From the NCBI RefSeq assembly GCF_014805685.1, contig NC_060890.1, positions 22,427,000 through 22,490,999 of the forward strand: 64,000 nucleotides of DNA, in the 5' to 3' direction. The translations under genes and the position numbers were made by a program. Below, piece by piece: positions 54,901 to 64,000 of this stretch. The notes beneath the pieces are model-generated. The model was not told where the DNA came from and ran no database searches. It saw only the letters and a program-made list of their open reading frames with translations. This stretch comes from Silurus meridionalis (taxonomy: Eukaryota; Chordata; Actinopteri; Siluriformes; Siluridae). How positions within the stretch are numbered: the stretch's first letter is position 1; each line of letters starts with the position of its first letter.

Positions 54901-57689
54901 TGATTGGGTTCTTTTATTTTTATTATATTTTTTGAGTCCTTTTTTCTTTTTAGGTTTTTATCTCAACCACAACAGAAAATGTTCTACAAAAGTTGCAGCG
55001 GTTCCTGTTTAGTAAACAGTGATTTCTTCTCTTACAGAATTTTTCAAGTGCTGCTGAAATCTTTCGCCGGCTCCACATATGCAGTCTGCCAGTTGTAGGG
55101 ACAAAACATTTATAATTTATTGACTATCTATGATTTAGTGCTGACCACCAGTGTGGTTTCTGAAGGCTATCCAGAGCTAGAATTACTCATAAATCCCTAG
55201 AATGCGAACAGTAACCCATCAGCTGAAGTGGCACTTCCGAGGGCACGTCCTGTTTTTTGAAGTGCATTTTATTGGTAGATTATTGGATCAGGAGACATTC
55301 TAATGCATCCCCAGCTATAGCTCTATGTGCAAATACATCTTCTTGGCCTCTGTTCACCACTCTACATGCTAATGACAGTGTTCAAAGTGCTCAGAGAGCC
55401 ATGATACACTGCACTGTTTGTCTTTCCTAAATAAACCCCCATCCAGGCTTTTGCGCCTACTGCTTGCTCATCAATCAGCCTTAAACAGCTCGAGCTGGAC
55501 TCCACAAAAGCCTGGTGGAGAAATGGGACCCTTTTAGAGCCATTTGTCAGGCAGTGCTGTCCTCACATGGGCCATCAGGAGGCCTGCTGACAGCTGAATG
55601 TGTGAGCAGCAGTCATGAACCTTTGGAAAAGGAAAAAAGTGTATAGTGTTCAGTGTGAGATGGGTTTGTTTGAAGTAGTCCCAGTTTGATATCTAGACCA
55701 AAGGAGGAAAGAAGTGATAGTATAACACAGAAATATCATTCATTAGGTCATTTTAAAACAAAGTAAACTGTCGAATAGTCCTTCTTGTTCTTGTAATGTT
55801 AAATAAAATGGTGTCAAAATAAAAAAGAGACAAAAAATAATAATATTCCCTTGTAACATCACACTATTTTAGGACTCTTTTAGATTTCATATGATCTCCA
55901 CATGGCCCCCTGGTTTCCTCCAGGTGCTCAGGTTTCCTTTCTTCCAAAAAACATTCCACTAAATGGATTGGGATGTGTATGATCCTCTTCAATGGATTGG
56001 TGTACCCTCCAGGTTATATTCCTGGATCACAAGGGAGGCTCTGGTTCCGGTGTAAACCTGAAAGTCATTACAGTAGATGTTCTCTATCGAACCCTACAGC
56101 ATTTCTTTCCAATCAAGTAGAATCTTTTCAGGAAGCTAGAAAAACCTAACCATCCAAAAATGTACCAACCAATTGACCACAAAAGGTGAACAAAGTAAGA
56201 TATTTTCATTCAAATCTTACACTGTTATCCAGAGAAGACAATCTCTGATTATATTTATTTAAAAAAATACAAATATGTAGGAAATATATCTACAGAAAAC
56301 CCGCAGTAATGAAACCTCTGGTGAAGTGGTGGCTTCAGTGGTGCACCATCTGTAACCTAGCTGGGTCTCTAATTATTTACATCAAGAAGTTAAACATGGA
56401 TACAACGAAATAAATAAACTGATATGAACATTCATATACTGCATATGTGGAAAATATTAACATAATATTAAAAATCCCTACAACAAGTGATCAATGAAAA
56501 GTTGCAAAGCAAACAATTACGCTTCAATTTACACATCCATTCCCAGAAATCACTGTTGACAATGACTCATTTTTGGGGAAAAAGTCATTACCAAGAACAT
56601 GAAGCAACACAAACACAACGCACTGTTCAAAATTTCTTTGTTTTAATTTACATACCCCATCTCCTTAAAAATGACAATAAATAACATCATAAATTATGAG
56701 CATGCCCACTTTCGCAACATGCACAATATGAAACTCATCTGTAAGTGTTTACTGAAAGCATCTTTGGCACTAATGACAGATTGGCCCCAGGTTACCGCAC
56801 TGCTGGGCAGACAGTCCAGATGTGTCATGCTGGGTGGGTGGGTGATTTGAGGAACCTCATCCCCCATGTTCTAATCAGTCTTGTTAGAGTCAGCATGCAG
56901 TAGCTCTCTGCAACATGCCTCCAGTCATACATACTAGCTGACGGGAAGAGTCTGGATTGAATTTTAACCTGAAACACATGTCTATAAGTGGACTCAAATG
57001 CTCTATATGCGTCTGCTCGTGTACAGCATTAGAATTTTATTCAAAGCTGACGTCTTCCTGTTAAAGTTGTGTTTGGATTGGACTAGTTGGATGATTCCTT
57101 GGCTCAGATGGTACATCTGAACAGCCATTTATTCTGATGCCCATTTAGGCCCAATTCTGTATTCTCTTTGATATATGATGAACTGGAACGCTACACCGAA
57201 GCTGGATTAAATGAAGCCTTTCTGGAGCTTTAGTGGCCTCGCTTGTTGTCTTCTTGTTGAAACAGGTGGTAAAGCATATCTGACTCACTCAAAATGGATG
57301 AGGATGTGGAGGAGGTAGAACAGGCAGGGAAGACTTTAGAGTACTTGTAATGAAACCACAGACTCTTTGTTGTCTTAGAAGGAGGCTCTGAAGATGCAAA
57401 ACAGCTACTATTGTGGCTGCGTCATCCTGAACAGTGCATGGGGTGGAGAAAACTGCAACGAAGATGAAAAGTTACAGCAAATAGACAAAAAAATAGCTAC
57501 ACATATTATTTACTGCAAGGAAAGACAGTGAAGGTAGCCACCAATTCTATTCTTGATGAGAATTATAGTGGAATAGTAGCCATATTTGTATTTACAGCTT
57601 AAACAAAGATAAAAAGGTTATAATGTTGGACAAAAATGTATAAGTTTAGTGCATGTGAGTTTGTTCTTTTTAATTTTAAAACGTATCCC
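51946..57689. other. Longest stretch without recognised transposons
   Basis: About 5.7 kb with no clear mobile element, no long microsatellite and no convincing exon. Blocks at about 53080-54260, 55180-55640 and 56760-57450 are GC-balanced and rich in short motifs typical of homeodomain and SOX binding (for instance GTGGTAATTGCTTAATTGC at about 54040). They may be conserved regulatory elements. All frames are short. Confidence 0.4.
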
Positions 57690-58030
57690 TAAAGAGTGAG
57701 CCAGTGGCAACTGTGGCAAGTTGCCCTTTCCTGAGATGGTATGATGAAGAAATCTTGAGAGGAACCAACTTAAAATAGAACACATCCTCATCTGGGTGGC
57801 ACCGAAAGTCCATTCATTATAGATCCATCATTGTTGAGGTGGACACTGATTGACACTTGAATGCAAGTTGATTGTGGCAATTGTAATCCTAGACAATTGT
57901 AACAGATCTGTTTATATTATTTACAGTCCAAAGACATCTTCCTATGTGGAATTATCTACAATAGTCTCATGTATCTTTAGGCTGTTCTTATGGAACCATC
58001 CACAGAAGCTGTGAGTGGATTCCAATTGAT
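57690..58030 (-). mobile_element. CR1/L2/Rex1-like LINE 3' UTR, minus strand
   Basis: AGAGTGAGCCAGTGGCAACT, CACATCCTCATCTGGGTGGC then ACCGAAAGTCCATTCATTAT and TTATATTATTTACAGTCCAA match the fragments at 24.6 and 26.1 kb. Confidence 0.7.
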
Positions 58031-58204
58031 AATAAAACATCTTTCTGGTGTTTAAACATTGTCTTATTAATAATAATAATTATAATAATTAATTAAAAAC
58101 AGTATTAAGTAATTTATTCATAGCTGAATTGAATTCATTTCCATAGCAAGCATACACAAGGTAACTAATTAGTTAAAAAATATATTATGTTTTGAATAGT
58201 AATA

Positions 58205-58330
58205 AAAGCAAATAGTATTGCACATTATATCAGTAGTATTGCACATTGTGTATGTAAGTAATATTGCCCATTTTTTAGATAAGTAATATTGCACATTGTT
58301 GACTATACATAAGTAATATTGAACAGATAT
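58205..58330. repeat. Minisatellite, unit about 25-30 bases
   Basis: Four to five units built on AGTAATATTGCACATT with variable spacers (for instance at 58217, 58240, 58265 and 58290 approximately). Confidence 0.8.
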
Positions 58331-60088
58331 TCATAAAATACAGGACATGTTTATCAAAAATAAATGAATGTGCTATTTTAATGGTAAATATTTACACAAA
58401 TTAAACAGATAAACTGAGATGAATACTTGCTACAGAATACCCTTCATTCGTTAATACTAAGCATGATGGTATTAGTACCTGTAGTGACAACAACCAAACA
58501 CTGTGTCAGAACACACATGTAAGTCTTTCATTGCATTCCAAAACCATCAAATGTCTTTGGAGCCACCAGAGTTTCCAGCTAACCAATTGGGATTCATCAC
58601 TGATGAAGATGTACTGTTGACATGAGAAATCTGCCATCCTCTTTGTTCCTCTACATTGCCCAAGGAAAGTTCTGGGAGATCCAGAACAGATCATGGACGT
58701 CATCCTTCGGTTTTGCCAAGTGAGTTCTCGGTTTCACGGACAGAAAAATAGCCATTTTGTCAGTTAGGGCAAAAATATATATATAATAGAAGATCAATGG
58801 CAGGATCATGTTTTTAGAGAAATCCATATTGATAAGGGATTGCCTTTTTTCATCCAAACAGAAAAGATAATCCACCAGATCCTACTATGTTTAGCTTGTA
58901 CCTATTATGGAACATTGTTTTTTTCTAATACTGGTATTCTAAACACTAGATGCTTTAAATATCTAATAGTCCCACTCTTCATTCTCCCTCTTTGTAGACA
59001 TGCACCTCTTAATCTTGGGTTGCCTCTTAACCCCAAATATACTTCTGGTGCTCAGTAAGGGCTTTGATACCAGTGCCAACTCTATAGTTATTGTTGTAAA
59101 CTTCACGTTTGCATATCTTCAGGGGAATACTGGGGGAGTATTCAGACTTAAAAGTGTGCCAAACTTTCACTAAGCGGCCATATGCCACCCCTCTTATGCC
59201 CAAATGATGGCTGTACTATGCCAACACTTACAATCTGTACAAGTCTACCACCCACTTCATCTTTTGATTCTGCTCCCATGTAAGCTGCTCTTGGCATGTG
59301 CTTTCTAATTATTCTTCAAAAGCCCTCAGACCACACTTCCTGATGATATCTTTGTCTCATCTCTTTAATTTGCTATTCTTTTAAAAGATCTTTGGCTTTT
59401 ACAGGACGTGATTCCGGGTTGCAGCATAGAAGAAAAAAAGATGGCAAAAGAGAAAAGTGAGGATGAGAGAAAATAAATGATTCAAATAGTTTTTTCTGTA
59501 TGAAATAGTAAGAGTTCCTTATGGAGAAATGCTTTAGGAAGGAGCTGTTGTAAGAACAAATTTGTGGACCAAATTCTGACCATAATGGGAACTGGGTTTG
59601 GACCAACACGATCTCATGACTGAAACCTAAAAAAAGAATGATACTGAAACTTATCATTAATGGCATGAATCATGCTGAATCCTGTCAATTAAGATTTTTA
59701 TTATTTATTTTGCTTACATTTAGATGCTTTCTTTTACACAGTCAGAATCAGGATGAGGATATAAATGTTCTCCCAAATTTACTGTATTCTTTGTAGCATA
59801 TCTTAAAATGCGGCCCCCTCTCTGCCTTATCCATCAATGTGAATAAACTATTATTGGATAACTGCTGATCCTGATGTTTTACATCTCAGGTATAGTTGGT
59901 ACTGAGGTTCAAATACCTCAAATATTTATTTTACAAATATTTATTAATCAATGCATCATGGTGGAGTTTGAGAACACTGTTGTAAGATGCACACATAGCT
60001 GTACACATAAGCTTGTGTTAGTATGTGATCCCACATGAATTGTTTAGCAGGACAAAACCAGATTAACCCAATCTTAGAAATTCACCGT

Positions 60089-60090
<2 letters not shown>
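58331..60090. other. Unique sequence, no gene seen
   Basis: The minus frames near 58506-58875 contain an ISDESQ stretch that faintly recalls transposases, but no second motif supports it. Nothing else recognised. Confidence 0.45.
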
Positions 60091-60168
<78 letters not shown>

Positions 60169-60173
60169 TTTTT
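60091..60173. repeat. (TA)n followed by poly-T
   Basis: About 35 TA units and 12 to 13 T, ending where a family-N Tc1-like element starts. Confidence 0.95.
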
Positions 60174-60990
60174 AACGTCTGATTCCACATGTAGTCCCCA
60201 TTTGTGTTGCAATAACCTCCACTCTTCCTGGAAACTATTCCACTAAATTTTAGAGTGAGCTTTTTTAAACACAGGGGTGTTAGAAAAATCAGGTCCTGAT
60301 GCAGAGTGAGGAGGTCTGAGGTTCAGTCAGTGTTCCAATTTATTCCAAAGGTGTTCAGTAGGGTTGAGGTCAGGGCTCTATAGCATTCCACTCAAGATCT
60401 TCACTGCCACCCACAGAGACACTGTCATGCTAGAATATTTTTGTGTCTTCAAGTTCAAGCAGAGATGGGAAGTAGGCAGAAGGCAAGAAGAAGTATGGCT
60501 AACGTGGAGTCAGCGATGTAAACATGACTGAGAACAGAGACGTGCCTGATCTTTTCTTTGCTTGTGTTCTATATGGTGGTTGCTCAACATGGACACATTG
60601 AAATTACAAAGATTTTTATTATTTTAATTTTAATTAATTAATTAATTAATTTGATATATTAGTATGATGTGCGGTCCAGTTACCAGCGGGACACTAAAAC
60701 AGGTAGTAGTAATGGCTACCTTTTACTTAAGTACATGTCAGAGCCCAAACATCTTTACTTTAACTTGAGTGAATTAGAGTAGTCAGTACTTAAACTTTTA
60801 CCAGAGTCTTTTAAAACATGAGTATCTGCACTTCTACTTGAGTGAAGGATGTGTGTACTTTTGTCATCTCTGAATTCAAGTGATGGAAAATTAAAGGCTA
60901 CCACATCCAAAGACATTCTGTTCAATTGTATGCCTCTAACTTTGTGGTAACTGTTTGCTGAAGAACCACATATGGCTGAAAAAAGTCAGC
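60174..60990 (-). mobile_element. Tc1-like family-N element split by a hAT-like element
   Basis: Left part: GATTCCACATGTAGTCCCCA, CAACCTCCACTCTTC-type block, TTCCAAAGGTGTTCAGTAGG then GTTGAGGTCAGGGCTCTATA. Right part after the insertion: AAAGACATTCTGTTCAATTG, CTAACTTTGTGGTAACTGTT and ACCACATATGGCTGAAAAAA then GTCAG. The break lies at TTCAAGTTCAAG/TGATGG, between two blocks that are contiguous at 7595-7602 and 21176-21183. Confidence 0.8.
60460..60872 (+). mobile_element. hAT-like non-autonomous element (family H2), complete
   Basis: Ends CAGAGATGGG and GTCATCTCTG are inverted repeats. Flanks AGTTCAAG (60452-60459) and AATTCAAG (60873-60880) are an 8-base target-site duplication with one mismatch, the hallmark of hAT insertion. 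The 413-base interior has no transposase. The right half (TACTTTTACC...CTTGAGTGA motifs) also occurs at 34630-34868. Confidence 0.85.
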
Positions 60991-61753
60991 CAATTTTACT
61001 ATCCATGTATGAACAAACTTCCATCAGAAAAGGACTAAGAAAATTATCTGTGAGTAAGTAGATCCATACTTTTCCCTTCTGCATTTTAGAGTCACTGTGT
61101 CTTTCTTTCAAATGAACAATATGTGAAAAGTTGGATACTGTACTGACCTCACTGCTTTATATGGAACCTCCCAAAACATTAAATGCATTAAGCAAGAATT
61201 AGCTCGCCTACTCTTTCCATTAGTCGCGTTTTTCCAGGTTTTGCACTTTAACATGGATTAACATACTAGAGTTTTTTTTAATCTTTTGACGAAGACCCGA
61301 CCATGTCAAACCTGACAAAGCCAATAAAGAAGACAGAGCAAAGAAGGAGTAGAGAAGGGGCCTTGTGCTCCACTTTTTTTTTTCTATTTTCAAGATAGAA
61401 AATGACCTAAACCTTCATTGTATCTACTTGCTCCTTTGCAGAATGGAAATGAGGAGCCACCTTCAAGATTCCTAAGACTTGCACGATTCATGAGCTATGG
61501 GTTGAGCAATTAAGGCTTAACTTCCTGTCAACTTTGCATCACTTTAAATGCTTTCCCTACTTCATCTGCTTTTACACCCTGAAAGCTCATTAATCAAATC
61601 TATTCTAAACAAATTGAGTAAAGATATAACTGAGAGTGGCACTGTAATATATATAAGGGGGTTGGGCTTTGCTGGTCATAAAGTCCACACAGGAAACAAA
61701 TATACATACCCCAAATTATGTCAAATTAATAGATATTACACATTGAGTAAAAG
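60991..61753. other. Unique sequence, no gene seen
   Basis: No coding similarity; the plus frame at 61548-61799 has no recognised homology. Confidence 0.5.
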
Positions 61754-62069
61754 ACAGGAGGTGGCAGAAATGAGTTTATTAGAGGGACAATGCATGTAGG
61801 ACGTTTTGAAGACAAGGTGAGGATGGCGGGTTTGAGATGGTTTGGACATGTGCAGAGAAGGGACATGGAGTATATTGGTAGGAGAATGCTGAGGATGGAG
61901 CCACCAGACAGGAGAAAAAGAGGGCAAGAAGGACGTTTATGGATGTGGTGAGGGACAACATATAGGTAGTTGGTTTGAAAGAGGCAGATGTAGAGGACAG
62001 GGTATTGTTGATGCTCCGCTGTGGTTACTGCTGAAGGGAGGGCCTGAAAGGAGAAGAAAAAGACAAAGG
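61754..62069 (+). mobile_element. RTE-like LINE 3' end, plus strand
   Basis: Encodes RRWQ-like start, GDKVRMAGLRWFGHVQRRDM then EYIGRRMLRMEPPDRRKRG in a plus frame, and RFMDVVRDN in a shifted one. It ends with TCCGCTGTGGTTACTGCTGA then AGGGAGGGCCTGAAAGGAGA, the reverse complement of the tail at 8561. A segment upstream of GDKV is deleted. Confidence 0.8.
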
Positions 62070-63742
62070 AGTACCTATATTGTAAGGCACCTGCTGCACA
62101 AATATGAATGCATGTTGTTTGAGTGTGTTCAAATTGCTGCTAATTGTATATTTACAAAAAAATACACACCAAGTCAGTATCAGGTTAATTCCCCTGTGCA
62201 ATCCCGCAAAAACTTTCACACACCTTCAACAACACATGACCCTTACTAAAAACCCGGAGATGACCTAATGTTTTTACTCTGGCCCAGGCAATGTGTTCAG
62301 CATCACTGGTTATTTACTGTGATGCTTTTCCTCATAATCAAAACATGCACAATAGCAAAAGACGTGCAAACAGAAGAGCAGCAAAGCGTTGAGCGTGTCT
62401 AAAAAGGCTGAACAGGACACACTCCAGCTGGCAGCCAATGTTTAGGAACCACAGAGGAAGAGCGGATCTGGCAGAAGTTTATACATGAAAATGTGCCGCT
62501 ACACTCCTTCAGCAATCTCGCCTAATCCCTGAGCTTGTCCGGCCTTATGAGGGCTGTGATTTTTCCAAGTTTTGGTCTTTTATTCAACAATTCAAATTAA
62601 TCCAATAAATCAAATGCAATCCAGAAACAGGAACCTGCAAAGCCTGGACACGTTTGTTTAATGCACTTGATTCTACAGACTTCGAAATAATTATAACCAT
62701 GAGATGGAGAACAATCACACCATTAAATGTTCCCAAAAGAGAAAGCCAGTGATTGGTTTAATAAGACGAGACAGTTACATGTAGACATTGGAGAAGTAAG
62801 CTCATCTTGCAGATTGTGTAGACAAAAGTTTTACATTTGCCAAACAGTTCCCTGATGTTAATACTGTGTCCTTCTGCACTGCGGTCCACATCTGCCCAAA
62901 TATCAAATTCTCAAGCACGCCTTGGTTTTTGTTTAGCCGAGGTGTCACGTTATCCGTCATTTGCGACGAAAGCCAGGGTAATCCATTCTTTATGGATCAA
63001 CAAACTCTACCACATATCCAAAGAGCTCGGTCATACATCAGACTTTCAATTCCGCTGTATGATTTGGAGCCGTATATCACAAAAGTGAGAATTACAATTA
63101 GTCATCTTTGTGCAAGAATCACAAAATCCACTGTTTCCCATTGATGCAGTTTGTAACTTAAACGTCATTTTTTTATTTTATTTTATTTTTGAAAGTATTT
63201 TTGTAGTATTTGGGAACAAAACATCCGGCATTTGGCAGTCATATCCAAGACACGTCTTATGAGTCGTCTTAGATTTACTGCATGGCCTGTCCATAATTGA
63301 AGGGAGAGTGAGAAAGAGAGAGACAGATTGGAGAAATGGACTAAACCAGTCACTCTGGCAGTCTGTGTATGCCGAGAGCTAATGTTTCACAGCCCATTTA
63401 ACCACTAGGCCATTTTTCAAAGCCAAATTCCCTCACACGCTGCTAAAAGGGTGTGGACTCACACAAATCACACATACACATACAGTAAAAGGATGAGAGA
63501 CATAACAAAATGAACATGTTATGTCCTGTCTAGATATTAAAGGTCACATATGTGTCCCACAACCCCTTTATCTCAAGGGCCAGACCAAACAAGAGGCATC
63601 TGAGGAATAAAATAACAAACAAGCATTATTTATTTTTAGTTAAAGCACATGCTTCATGTTGAGCAACATGCGCCTCAGAACACAAAGGAGACACCGAAAG
63701 TCAGAGCTTGCTCAATGGCAGGGAATATTTAAATGCATAAAA
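62070..63742. other. Unique sequence, no gene seen
   Basis: GC-balanced parts at 62370-62560 and 62860-63060; the overlapping plus frames at 62837-63144 have no recognised similarity. A short GA-rich run lies at about 63300-63325. Confidence 0.45.
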
Positions 63743-64000
63743 TACATTATATGGATAAACTTTTGTGGACTCATGTATGATTTTTTAACATCTTATTCCA
63801 AATATAGTCCCCATTTCCTGTTATAATAATCCTCACTCTTCTGCGAAGATGTTCCACTAGATTTTGCTATTGGAGATTTGTGCTCATTCAGCCACAAGGG
63901 GTGTTAGTAAAGTCAGGTACTGATGTAGGTGAGGTAAGGAGGACTGGAGTGCAGTCAGCATTCCAATTCATCCTAAAGGTGTTCAATTGGGTTAGTATCA
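63743..64000 (-). mobile_element. Tc1-like family-N element running off the window
   Basis: The left end TACATTATATGGATAAACTT then TTGTGGAC is followed by TAGTCCCCATTTCCTGTTAT, AGATTTGTGCTCATTCAGCC and ATTCCAATTCATCCTAAAGG. The minus strand of the last bases reads DTNPIEHL, stop, DELE, the transposase end with its catalytic Glu. The rest lies beyond 64000, so a longer copy may exist there. Confidence 0.8.

Noticed and set aside
58205..58330. CRISPR-like array of repeated units with variable spacers
   Set aside because: Eukaryotic context, imperfect short units and variable unit length fit a minisatellite.
58506..58703. Minus frame containing ISDESQ, reminiscent of a transposase DES motif
   Set aside because: No second transposase motif or terminal repeat nearby; similarity too short to support.

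Overview
The window looks like intergenic or deep intronic DNA from a teleost fish, most plausibly an ostariophysan such as a catfish, characin or cyprinid. It is AT-rich and full of (CA)n, (TA)n and (GA)n tracts. It carries the usual fish mix of decayed transposons: several Tc1/mariner families, hAT-like non-autonomous elements, tRNA-derived SINEs, RTE-like and CR1/L2/Rex1-like LINEs, and DIRS-type tyrosine-recombinase retrotransposons. The taxonomic call is inference from repeat types remembered from fish genomes. I recognise no exon of a host protein-coding gene, no rRNA and no free-standing tRNA. Every convincing protein similarity belongs to a mobile element, and every one of those reading frames is broken.

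Layout. 0-3.4 kb: unique sequence with two short Tc1-like (family N) remnants. 3.5-5.3 kb: an RTE LINE fragment with a SINE inserted in it, a second SINE in inverted orientation, and a Tc1-like element split by a hAT-like element. 6.7-7.7 kb: long TA/CA tracts leading into a family-N element. 8.6-10.1 kb: RTE LINE (minus) abutting another Tc1-like element. 12.1-17.0 kb: a DIRS cluster, with a plus-strand gag fragment meeting a minus-strand copy tail to tail; the minus copy is itself split by a LINE. 17-22 kb: family-N elements, a SINE and a hAT-like copy. 22-43 kb: mostly unique sequence with scattered LINE 3' tails, SINEs, Tc1 pieces and microsatellites. 43.8-46.4 kb: a long LINE with reverse transcriptase. 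46.5 kb: a pogo/Tigger-like end. 47.9-49.2 kb: a rearranged DIRS 3' end. 49.9-52 kb: LINE tail and Tc1-like remnants. 52-57.7 kb: the longest stretch free of recognisable transposons. 57.7-64 kb: LINE tail, minisatellite, a family-N element split by another hAT-like element, an RTE tail, and a family-N element running off the right edge.

Nothing acts as an operon or pathway. The structure is a record of successive insertions: hAT into Tc1 twice, SINE into RTE, LINE into DIRS, and Tc1 against RTE. The nesting gives relative ages and, in four cases, recognisable target-site duplications or rejoined coding frames. I found no convincing new biological system. The points most worth following are the family-N Tc1 elements (about ten pieces, several keeping the end of the transposase gene), the two hAT-like families, the rearranged DIRS copies, and unique blocks at 18.1, 22.97, 29.1, 31.2, 32.9, 38.6, 40.7, 53-54, 55.2 and 56.8 kb that could hold conserved non-coding elements.
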